From: Spirochaetaceae bacterium
GTDB taxonomy: Bacteria > Spirochaetota > Spirochaetia > SZUA-6 > Fen-1364
Reading direction: 5' to 3'
Length of the DNA: 7,155 bases
Assembly (NCBI GenBank): GCA_003141795.1
Contig: PLNO01000287.1
Span: 6,510 to 13,664, forward strand
The position numbers and the translations under genes are program-made. The first letter of the stretch is position 1; each line of letters begins with the position of its first letter. The notes beneath the pieces are model-generated. The model saw only the letters and a list, made by a program, of their open reading frames with translations. It made no database searches and was not told where the DNA came from. Positions 1 through 5,593 of the stretch are shown piece by piece.

Positions 1-1464
1 GTTCAGCAGGGTTTGTTGATCTGCCTCCCGTTTGGGAAGCTCTGCCATGACTCTTCCGCGAGAAATCACCATGATCCGATCCGCCAGTCGAATCATCTCG
101 GGAATTTCGCTTGTTACCAGCAGGACAGCGCATCCATGCCTGCACAGATCGTCAACTATATCGTAGATTTCGGCCTTCGTTGCGACATCGATTCCTCGAG
201 TAGGTTCGACGAGGATGAGGATCTTCGAGTCGGTCTCCAGCATCTTCGCGAGCACGATCTTCTGCTGGTTCCCCCCGGAAAGAGTTCCGACCTCGGTCTC
301 CATCGAGACCGCCTTGATCCTCACGCGGTCGAACCACTGCTGGGCGTGGTTCTGCTCGATGGCACGGTCTATGAGGGGTCCCTTCCCGATATGGTCTATG
401 TTGTTCATCGTGATGTTCTTCTGAACCGAAATGGGAAGGGCCAAGCCATCGAGTTTCCGGTCCAGCGGCATGTACCCGATACCGACGGCCATGGCGTCGC
501 TGGGGGAGTTGATCGAAACTTTCGTGCCGCGGACGAGCATCTCCCCGCTCGTCGGTTTTTCCAGACCGTAGCAGGCGGCAAGGATGTTGAGACGCCCGGA
601 CCCGAGGAGGCCGAAGAAGCCAAGCACCTCTCCGGCGTGCACGTTGAACGAAACATCGGTGATGAGGTCGTCGATGCACAAGCCCTGGACTCGAAAGACC
701 TCCTCACCGCGAGAACGCTCGGCCGTCTGGAGGCCGAAATCGAGCTCTTCCCCGACCATCATGCTCACGAGCTCCTGTGGATTCGTGTCGCGGGTCTGGC
801 GCGTGCCCACATGTCGGCCGTCTCGAAGCACCGCCACACGGTCGGTGATTTCGAAGACCTCCTCCATGCGGTGGGACACGTAGATGATGCCAACTCCCTG
901 TTTCTGAAGCCCGTCGATCAGGGAAAAAAGCGAGCGAATGTCATCTCGTCCCAGGGCTGCGGTCGGCTCGTCCATGACGAGGATTCGCGCCTTCCGATGA
1001 ACGGCCTTCGCGATCTCAAGAACCTGCTTCTCGTGCACCGACAGGTCCCCTACAAGGGTATCGGGATGAAGGCTGACCCCCATCCGTTCCAGGACTTCGT
1101 TCGCCTCTCTTCTGACCCTGCTCCAGTCGATTTGTCTCAGCGCGCTTCGAGCAGGCATTTCACCGACGAAGATGTTCTCGGCCACGCTCAGTGTATCGAA
1201 ACACTGCAATTCCTGATGTATTGCGCGCACCCCGGCGTTCCTCGAATCGGCCGGTGAACGGAACTGGGTCGCTGCGCCGTCGATGAGGATCAGGCCTGAG
1301 TCGCGCTCGTAGTCGCCGCAGAGTATTTTGATGAGAGTCGATTTTCCGGCGCCGTTTTCCCCGACGATCCCGAGAACCTCGCCCGAGTCGACGCCAAGAG
1401 AAACGTCAGAGAGGGCCCTTACCCCCGGAAAGCTTTTCGAGATGTGCGAAACTTCTAGCAGCAT
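1..1464 (-). CDS. CUT2-family sugar ABC transporter, duplicated ATP-binding subunit (RbsA/MglA-like), 3' end cut by window edge
   Basis: Cytoplasmic ATPase that powers a monosaccharide importer. The minus-strand frame is open from ATG at 1464 to base 1 (488 codons); relatives are about 500 residues, so only about 10-20 residues are missing. Domain 1 has Walker A GENGAGKST (35-43), Q-loop Q84, an unusual signature LSVHEKQ (141-147), Walker B LVMDEPT (D165, E166) and H-loop SHRMEE (H198). Domain 2 has the family's degenerate, lysine-less P-loop GLLGSGRL (285-292) and a full signature LSGGNQQK (395-402). Its Walker B reads ILILVEPTRGID, with Val419 in place of the usual aspartate (codon GTC versus GAC). 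The gene follows the binding-protein gene 1556-2662 by 91 bp. The chosen ATG has a weak TAGAGG sequence 10 nt upstream. Family assignment is firm; the substrate is not known. Confidence 0.93.
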   Translation of the reverse strand, partial: MLLEVSHISKSFPGVRALSDVSLGVDSGEVLGIVGENGAGKSTLIKILCGDYERDSGLILIDGAATQFRSPADSRNAGVRAIHQELQCFDTLSVAENIFVGEMPARSALRQIDWSRVRREANEVLERMGVSLHPDTLVGDLSVHEKQVLEIAKAVHRKARILVMDEPTAALGRDDIRSLFSLIDGLQKQGVGIIYVSHRMEEVFEITDRVAVLRDGRHVGTRQTRDTNPQELVSMMVGEELDFGLQTAERSRGEEVFRVQGLCIDDLITDVSFNVHAGEVLGFFGLLGSGRLNILAACYGLEKPTSGEMLVRGTKVSINSPSDAMAVGIGYMPLDRKLDGLALPISVQKNITMNNIDHIGKGPLIDRAIEQNHAQQWFDRVRIKAVSMETEVGTLSGGNQQKIVLAKMLETDSKILILVEPTRGIDVATKAEIYDIVDDLCRHGCAVLLVTSEIPEMIRLADRIMVISRGRVMAELPKREADQQTLLN

Positions 1465-1474
1465 TTCTTCAGCG

Positions 1475-1480
1475 CCTCTA
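1475..1480 (-). promoter_or_regulatory. Weak ribosome binding site of the minus-strand ATPase
   Basis: The minus strand reads TAGAGG, 10 nt before the ATG at 1464. It is the only Shine-Dalgarno-like string near that start, and is weaker than the one in front of the binding-protein gene. This fits lower synthesis of the ATPase than of the binding protein. Confidence 0.45.
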
Positions 1481-1485
1481 CAGTG

Positions 1486-1515
1486 GAGGCAGATCGACGT
1501 TTGTCGATCTGCCTC
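1486..1515 (-). repeat. Perfect intercistronic hairpin between binding-protein and ATPase genes
   Basis: The arms 1486-1498 (GAGGCAGATCGAC) and 1503-1515 (GTCGATCTGCCTC) are perfect reverse complements, 13 bp, around a 4-nt loop. It lies in the 91-bp gap of the minus-strand operon, 40 nt past the binding-protein stop. No T run follows on either strand, so it does not look like an intrinsic terminator. In many sugar operons a stem at this place protects the upstream binding-protein mRNA from 3' exonucleases and lowers downstream expression; that role is inferred here. Confidence 0.8.
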
Positions 1516-1555
1516 TCATTTCGTCCGTCCTTAGCGTGAACTGTGCGACGGATAT

Positions 1556-2662
1556 CTACTTCTTGGGAGGATAGTACTGGTCGAGATTCGCGAGCGTGAC
1601 CACCACGGTCTTTACAAAGATGTTGTCCGGAACCGGCTGGCCGTAGATGCGGGCAATGGCCGCCGCAACGACGAAGTTGCCGTAATGCTCGGGAAGAAAG
1701 GCGATGCTCGCATCGGCCTGGTGGGAGCGGAGCATCGATTGTCCGAGATCGTCACAACCGAGGGTCACGTTGATCACGTCGTTCTGGCTCCAGCGACCCG
1801 CGTCCTGAAGGGCAGCAACGCCACCTGCGGCGGTTTCGTCGTTCAGACTCGTGAATGCGATCTTCTTCGCGGTGGGATGCGCAGCGAGGACGTTTGCCAT
1901 CGCCTGTTTCGCCTGATCGGTCTCACCGGTTCCACCGTCGAGCTTGACGATCTTGGCCTTGGCAGCATCCCCGAACTCCGCCATGAGCTGCGTCTCGACG
2001 CCATCGCTCCGCTGCATGGTGACTTCCCCGCCCACCGGATTCTGGAGAATCACCACGAGGTCGACGGAATCCCATCCGCCCCATTTCTGACGAATGAGGC
2101 TCGCCAGCGTCTTGCCGTCGTCAATTGCGACCTGGGGGTTGTTGATTCCGACGAAGGGTGCCGTCGGAACCGGCACATCGATGGCAACGAGGGGAATGCC
2201 TGCGGCGCCGTACTTCTGCGCGACAACGGCGTTCACCTTCGAATCGGCCTGGTACTCGACGAACACGTCGGGGTGTTTGGCGAGGATGATATCCGCGTTC
2301 TTCAATCCGAGGGTCGAGTTGTACTGGTTGTCCACGATGTACAGGCTGTTGGCATCGAAACCCGCCAGCTTCGCCTGATCACCGATGCTCTTCTGAACAG
2401 CTACGCAGAAGGGAAGGGTCCCATAGATGTTCGCGAACCCGAGGGTTTTGCCCTTTCCCGGGAGTCCCGGGTACTGCTGTCCCGCATCGGCGGCTTGGCG
2501 GAGCGCCTCGAAGACCGCGTATTGTCCTCCCGCGTCCTTGATCTTCTGCAACTCAGGCGGAAGAGCAGCTGGGCCCTTGCTCTTCTCTCCTTGTCCCGCA
2601 GCGAATGCACCCGCTGCAAAAACAAGCAACAACCCTGCGATCAGCGGCAATGATCTTTTCAT
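1556..2662 (-). CDS. Periplasmic sugar-binding protein of a CUT2 ABC transporter (type 1 periplasmic binding fold)
   Basis: A 368-residue secreted receptor that would capture a monosaccharide and hand it to the membrane permease. Residues 1-21 form a Sec signal peptide (KR, hydrophobic stretch, AFA before the likely cut); there is no lipobox cysteine. After a 50-residue Pro/Gln-containing linker, the first strand begins near residue 72 (KTLGFANIYG). Further family landmarks are VFVEYQADSKVN (133-144), IPLVAIDVPVP (156-166), the crossover region GINNPQVAIDDGK (172-184), SLNDETAAGGVAAL (272-285) and DASIAFLPEHYG (317-328). The start ATG is preceded by AGGAGGT with 7-nt spacing. It heads the leftward operon with the ATPase at 1464-1. 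I recognise the fold and family, not the ligand; ribose, galactose, xylose and other pentose or hexose receptors share this layout. Confidence 0.93.
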   Translation of the reverse strand: MKRSLPLIAGLLLVFAAGAFAAGQGEKSKGPAALPPELQKIKDAGGQYAVFEALRQAADAGQQYPGLPGKGKTLGFANIYGTLPFCVAVQKSIGDQAKLAGFDANSLYIVDNQYNSTLGLKNADIILAKHPDVFVEYQADSKVNAVVAQKYGAAGIPLVAIDVPVPTAPFVGINNPQVAIDDGKTLASLIRQKWGGWDSVDLVVILQNPVGGEVTMQRSDGVETQLMAEFGDAAKAKIVKLDGGTGETDQAKQAMANVLAAHPTAKKIAFTSLNDETAAGGVAALQDAGRWSQNDVINVTLGCDDLGQSMLRSHQADASIAFLPEHYGNFVVAAAIARIYGQPVPDNIFVKTVVVTLANLDQYYPPKK

Positions 2663-2669
2663 CGATTGG

Positions 2670-2676
2670 ACCTCCT
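2670..2676 (-). promoter_or_regulatory. Strong ribosome binding site of the binding-protein gene
   Basis: The minus strand reads AGGAGGT, a full Shine-Dalgarno match, 7 nt before the ATG at 2662. It fixes that start and suggests high translation. Confidence 0.8.
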
Positions 2677-2686
2677 ACTGTAGCGA

Positions 2687-2713
2687 ATTATATTTCAAAA
2701 CATATTTACACAA
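2687..2713 (-). promoter_or_regulatory. Candidate sigma-70 promoter for the leftward operon
   Basis: The minus strand has an exact TATAAT at 2692-2687. The -35 is poor: TTGTGT at 2713-2708 with a short 15-bp spacer. Transcription would start near 2680, leaving a leader of under 20 nt that barely contains the Shine-Dalgarno sequence. The AT-rich island 2686-2715 stands out from GC-rich surroundings. A weak -35 fits an activator-dependent promoter (inference). Confidence 0.45.
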
Positions 2714-2734
2714 TTGCCGGCTGAGCGAAATGGA

Positions 2735-2755
2735 CATTCCATTCGAAGGAATGGA
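2735..2755. promoter_or_regulatory. Nested inverted repeat, candidate operator upstream of the leftward promoter
   Basis: TCCATTC (2738-2744) and GAATGGA (2749-2755) are perfect 7-bp arms around GAAG. A second overlapping pair, CATTCC (2735-2740) and GGAATG (2748-2753), is also perfect. The hexamer ATGGAC also occurs directly at 2730-2735 and 2751-2756. The site lies about 55-75 bp upstream of the predicted leftward start, where activators often bind. No specific regulator is recognised. Confidence 0.4.
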
Positions 2756-2771
2756 CTAAAACCTGGAGGTC

Positions 2772-2877
2772 ACGGTTCCCCGGACCGACGCGAGGACAAA
2801 ACCCGAGCGAACCGTCCCCCCGACGACGACGCAGTCGCTCCCATTGCCGTACGAATCGAATTGGAGGGGGAGACGGT
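2772..2877. repeat. GC-rich inverted-repeat cluster with mutually exclusive pairings
   Basis: ACGGTTC (2772-2778) pairs perfectly with GAACCGT (2809-2815). The overlapping ACCGTC plus CCCCC (2811-2821) can instead pair with GGGGG, a bulged A, and GACGGT (2866-2877). The two stems share 2811-2815, so only one can form. The cluster lies between the two predicted promoters and would be transcribed only from an unseen start. No T run follows. Function unknown. Confidence 0.3.
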
Positions 2878-2950
2878 CAGGAAGGCATGATCCTTTCCCG
2901 AATGCATGTAGAACGTTAGGGGCATAAAGAAAAACAATCGGCTCTTTGAG

Positions 2951-2973
2951 AATTTGTTTGTATTTTACAGATT
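2951..2973. promoter_or_regulatory. Imperfect palindrome over the -35 of the rightward promoter, candidate operator
   Basis: AATTTGT (2951-2957) and ACAGATT (2967-2973) match as inverted arms at 6 of 7 positions with a 9-bp centre. The site covers the predicted -35 hexamer at 2958-2963, where a repressor would block RNA polymerase. The AT-rich setting makes chance matches easier, so this is only a candidate. Confidence 0.3.
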
Positions 2974-2985
2974 GTCACTTATAAT
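2958..2985 (+). promoter_or_regulatory. Candidate sigma-70 promoter for the rightward operon
   Basis: An exact TATAAT at 2980-2985 lies 16 bp from TTGTAT (2958-2963), a partial -35. Start of transcription is expected near 2992, giving a leader of about 115 nt before the GTG at 3108. The exact -10 box in an AT-rich island just upstream of a GC-rich operon is the main support. Confidence 0.5.
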
Positions 2986-3068
2986 GGCTTCGGGGCAATT
3001 TATGCGGCAAAGGATGAGAGATGGGACAATTCCCGGCAGCATCGCAATGCATTCCAAAGCACTGGCCC

Positions 3069-3083
3069 CCAAAGACTCTTTGG
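3069..3083 (+). repeat. Small palindrome/hairpin in the rightward operon leader
   Basis: CCAAAGACTCTTTGG has perfect 6-bp arms and a 3-nt centre. It lies 10 nt before the Shine-Dalgarno sequence at 3094-3099 and inside the predicted leader. It could be an operator for a dimeric regulator or a weak RNA stem affecting initiation; the sequence alone does not decide. Confidence 0.4.
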
Positions 3084-3093
3084 ATCTGTTGAC

Positions 3094-3099
3094 AGGAGA
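3094..3099 (+). promoter_or_regulatory. Ribosome binding site that fixes the GTG start of the rightward ATPase
   Basis: AGGAGA stands 8 nt before GTG at 3108. The encoded start MTDRILELNHVTKTF matches the usual N-terminus of this family, and no nearby in-frame ATG offers a better start. Confidence 0.75.
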
Positions 3100-3107
3100 C
3101 ACGCGGC

Positions 3108-4610
3108 GTGACTGATCGCATTCTCGAGCTGAACCACGTCACAAAGACCTTCCCCGGTGTGAAAGCGCTGGACGACGTTCACTTCGACCTGAAGCCCGGG
3201 GAGATCCACGCGCTCATCGGGGAAAACGGTGCAGGCAAGTCCACTCTCATCAAGGTCATCACGGGCGTCTACCAGCCCGACGCGGGGGAGATCCTCTTCG
3301 ACGGGGCGCGCGTGGATTTCCGCGGCACGGCGGATGCCCAGAGGATCGGGATCGCCGCGATCTATCAGCAGGTCACCTGCTACCCCTCCCTCTCGGTAAC
3401 GGAGAACATCTTCATCGGGCACGAAAAGATCCACCCCGTGACGCGCAAGATCGACTGGAGGGACCTCCACAGGCGGGCGGAAGAGTTGATGTTGAAGCTC
3501 GACTCGGATCTCGACCCGCGCACCCCCATGGGCGACCTCTCCGTGGCGCAGCAGCAGATCGTGGAGATCGCCAAAGCGCTCTCCGCGAACGCCCGCGTCA
3601 TCATCATGGACGAGCCCACCGCCCCCCTCACGATGAGGGAGAGCGAGGATCTGTACAGGATCACCGAAGGCCTGCGCGACAAAGGCGTCTCCATCATTTT
3701 CATCTCCCACCGCATGGAGGACATGTACCGCCTGGCCACGCGCGTCACGGTGTTCCGCGACTCACGCTACGTCGGCACGTGGAGCTTGAACGAGATCTCG
3801 CGGGAAGAGATCATCATGGCGATGGTCGGCCGGGAGATCACGCAGTTCTTTCCCAAGCGCAAGGTGGCCATCGGGGAGGAGGTTCTCAAGGTGGAGAACC
3901 TCTCCCGCACCGGCTTCTTCAAGGACGTCTCCTTTTCGGTTCGCCGCGGGGAGATCCTCGCCATGACCGGTCTCATCGGCGCCGGCCGCACCGAGGTCTG
4001 CGAATCAATCTACGGTGTCACCCACGCCGACAGTGGACGCATCCTCCTGGAAGGCGAAGAGCTGCACGTGGCCAACCCCGCGCAAGCAATCCAGAAGGGC
4101 ATCGGGTATCTCCCAGAAGACAGGCTCAAACAGGGGCTCGTTCTGGACTGGGAGCTCTCCAAGAACGTCACCTTCCCCACGCTCTGGAACTTCGCCACGC
4201 TGGGCTGGCTCCATACGAAGAAGGAGAACCAGGTGACCAAGGAGCTCTCGGAGAAGCTTGCAGTGAAGGCGGGAAGCGTTTTCGACAAGGCGGCCACGCT
4301 CTCCGGCGGCAACCAGCAGAAGATCATCGTGGCCAAGCTCCTTGCCGGCACGATGAAGGTGATCATCCTCGACGAGCCGACCAAGGGTGTCGACGTCGGG
4401 GCCAAAACGGCGATCTTCAACATCATGAACGACCTCGCGGAGGCGGGCTACGGCATCATCATGGTCTCCTCCGAGATGCCGGAGGTCCTGGGCATGAGCG
4501 ACCGCATCGTCGTCATGAGGGAAGGGAGGGTCGCGGCGATCCTCGAAACAGCGACAGCCACGCAGGAGCTGATTCTCAGCGCGGCGATGGCGACAGCGGT
4601 GGGGAAATGA
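3108..4610 (+). CDS. CUT2-family (rhamnose-type) sugar ABC transporter, duplicated ATP-binding subunit
   Basis: A 500-residue ATPase, full length for the RbsA/MglA/rhizobial RhaT group, which energises import through the two permeases encoded next. Domain 1 has Walker A GENGAGKST (38-46), Q-loop Q87, signature LSVAQQQ (144-150), Walker B MDEPT (D168, E169) and H201 in ISHRME. Domain 2 has the typical lysine-less P-loop GLIGAGRTE (288-296), signature LSGGNQQK (398-405), intact Walker B ILDEPTKGVD (D422, E423) and SSEMPE where a switch histidine would be, as usual in this family. It starts with GTG after AGGAGA, and its stop overlaps the next gene by ATGA, so translation is probably coupled. 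The symbol rhaT is withheld because in E. coli it names an unrelated symporter. Confidence 0.95.
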   Translation: MTDRILELNHVTKTFPGVKALDDVHFDLKPGEIHALIGENGAGKSTLIKVITGVYQPDAGEILFDGARVDFRGTADAQRIGIAAIYQQVTCYPSLSVTENIFIGHEKIHPVTRKIDWRDLHRRAEELMLKLDSDLDPRTPMGDLSVAQQQIVEIAKALSANARVIIMDEPTAPLTMRESEDLYRITEGLRDKGVSIIFISHRMEDMYRLATRVTVFRDSRYVGTWSLNEISREEIIMAMVGREITQFFPKRKVAIGEEVLKVENLSRTGFFKDVSFSVRRGEILAMTGLIGAGRTEVCESIYGVTHADSGRILLEGEELHVANPAQAIQKGIGYLPEDRLKQGLVLDWELSKNVTFPTLWNFATLGWLHTKKENQVTKELSEKLAVKAGSVFDKAATLSGGNQQKIIVAKLLAGTMKVIILDEPTKGVDVGAKTAIFNIMNDLAEAGYGIIMVSSEMPEVLGMSDRIVVMREGRVAAILETATATQELILSAAMATAVGK

Positions 4611-5593
4611 AACGATCCTCGTCCTATTCGGAGAGCTTCCGCGAACTGGGCCTCCTCATCTTCATGGTGGTGCTCTGCGCGGTCTTCCAGCTCCGCAACC
4701 ACAACTTCCTCACCCTCTCCAACATCAGGGACCTCCTGGCTAACACGGCCATCCTCGGCATCCTCTCGGTGGGAATGATGATGGTGCTCCTCACGGGAGG
4801 CATCGACCTCTCCATCGGGGCGACCATAGCGCTCAGCGGGATGGTGAGCGCGCTCACCGTGACGGCAATCCCGACGCTGTCCCCGGTCCTCTCGATCCTC
4901 GAAGGGATGCTCGTCGGCATGGTGGCGGGCGCGCTCATGGGACTGCTCATCGCGCGGTTCAACGTGCTTCCCATCATCGCCACCCTCGGGTTCATGAACA
5001 TCATCCGGGGCGTTACCTACCTGGTGAGCAAGGGCGCGTGGGTGAGCTCCTACCAGATGTCGGACGGATTCAAGTCGATCTCGACGGGCAAGGTGTTCGG
5101 CATCAGCAACCTCATCATCATCGCGGTGGTGATCTTCCTCGTGTTCTCCTATTTCATCAATCACGTGCGCACGGGACGGCAGATCTACGCGGTGGGCTCC
5201 AACCCCGCCGCCGCCGACATCTCGGGCATCCCGCGGCGCAGGATCGTGTGGTTCGTCTACACCGCCATGGGGACCCTCGCCGGCCTCGCGGGAGTGCTCT
5301 GGGTGAGCAAGTTCGCCTCGGCCCAGGGCGACACGGCGGTGGGCTACGAGTTGAACGTCATCGCCGCGACCGTTCTCGGAGGAGTGAGCATCTCCGGAGG
5401 CAGCGGAAAAGTCTCGGGGTTGATCCTTGGCACGATCCTCTTCGGTATCCTCAACAACGCCCTTCCCCTCATCAACGTCTCGCCCTTCTGGCAGCAGGCG
5501 ATCCAGGGAGTCGTGATACTGATCGCGGTCCTCCTCAACGTGCTGGTGAAACGCAACAGCCAGCGCCTGACCCTCAGAAAGCGAGTGATATGA
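4607..5593 (+). CDS. rhaP: Sugar ABC transporter permease, RhaP-like
   Basis: A 328-residue polytopic inner-membrane protein forming one half of the import channel. It begins with a short polar N-terminus, then a hydrophobic helix from about residue 14 (ELGLLIFMVVLCAVF). The CUT2 permease signature GGIDLSIG is at 64-71, and a late VLGGVSISGGSG segment is typical of the family. KGAWVSSYQMSDGF, RTGRQIYAVGSNPAAA and NALPLINVSPFWQQAI resemble, from memory, the rhizobial rhamnose permease RhaP; this is recollection, not an alignment. The ATG overlaps the ATPase stop by ATGA, which selects this start over the longer upstream open frame. It ends by another ATGA overlap with the second permease. Permease identity is near certain; the rhamnose substrate is less so. 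Confidence 0.92.
   Translation: MKRSSSYSESFRELGLLIFMVVLCAVFQLRNHNFLTLSNIRDLLANTAILGILSVGMMMVLLTGGIDLSIGATIALSGMVSALTVTAIPTLSPVLSILEGMLVGMVAGALMGLLIARFNVLPIIATLGFMNIIRGVTYLVSKGAWVSSYQMSDGFKSISTGKVFGISNLIIIAVVIFLVFSYFINHVRTGRQIYAVGSNPAAADISGIPRRRIVWFVYTAMGTLAGLAGVLWVSKFASAQGDTAVGYELNVIAATVLGGVSISGGSGKVSGLILGTILFGILNNALPLINVSPFWQQAIQGVVILIAVLLNVLVKRNSQRLTLRKRVI

Larger units (their letters stand above)
2663..3107. other. Divergent intergenic control region (445 bp)
   Basis: This is the only stretch over 300 bases without a convincing gene. It separates two divergent transporter operons. Two AT-rich islands (about 2686-2715 and 2925-2990), each with a TATAAT box, flank a GC-rich centre (2761-2890) containing inverted repeats and a CGACGACGACG triplet run. 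The rightward leader from about 2992 to 3107 has its own small palindrome. I see no tRNA, known riboswitch core or convincing small protein gene here. Confidence 0.7.

Noticed and set aside
552..612. Lysine-less P-loop in domain 2 of the leftward ATPase as evidence of a dead gene
   Set aside because: This degeneracy is normal in the second domain of sugar ABC ATPases; the rightward paralogue (GLIGAGRTE) shows it too.
13..1257. 414-codon plus-strand open frame opposite the leftward ATPase
   Set aside because: It uses the same codon triplets as the ATPase on the other strand, has no recognisable motif, and the minus-strand reading has all ABC ATPase motifs.
1486..1515. Hairpin as an intrinsic terminator
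   Set aside because: No T run follows on either strand, and the downstream gene is the functional partner of the upstream one.
1685..2653. 322-codon plus-strand open frame opposite the binding-protein gene
   Set aside because: An antisense shadow of a GC-rich gene with a clear signal peptide and fold on the minus strand; no family resemblance in the shadow product.
2821..2831. CGACGACGACG triplet run as a microsatellite of note
   Set aside because: Only about three and a half units; unremarkable in GC-rich DNA.
2887..2919. 10-codon open frame after GGAAGG in the control region
   Set aside because: It lies upstream of the predicted rightward promoter, is very short, and has no attenuator behind it.
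3089..3094. Perfect TTGACA hexamer as a -35 element
   Set aside because: No -10-like hexamer lies at a suitable distance, and it abuts the Shine-Dalgarno sequence of the ATPase gene.
3000..3710. 236-codon minus-strand open frame over the start of the rightward ATPase
   Set aside because: Asp/Arg/Val-rich antisense product with no motif; it covers the Walker A and signature coding region of a certain gene.
3779..4606. In-frame upstream extension of the first permease
   Set aside because: Its translation is Arg/Gly/His-rich and overlaps the ATPase out of frame; the ATGA-coupled start at 4607 gives a normal permease N-terminus.
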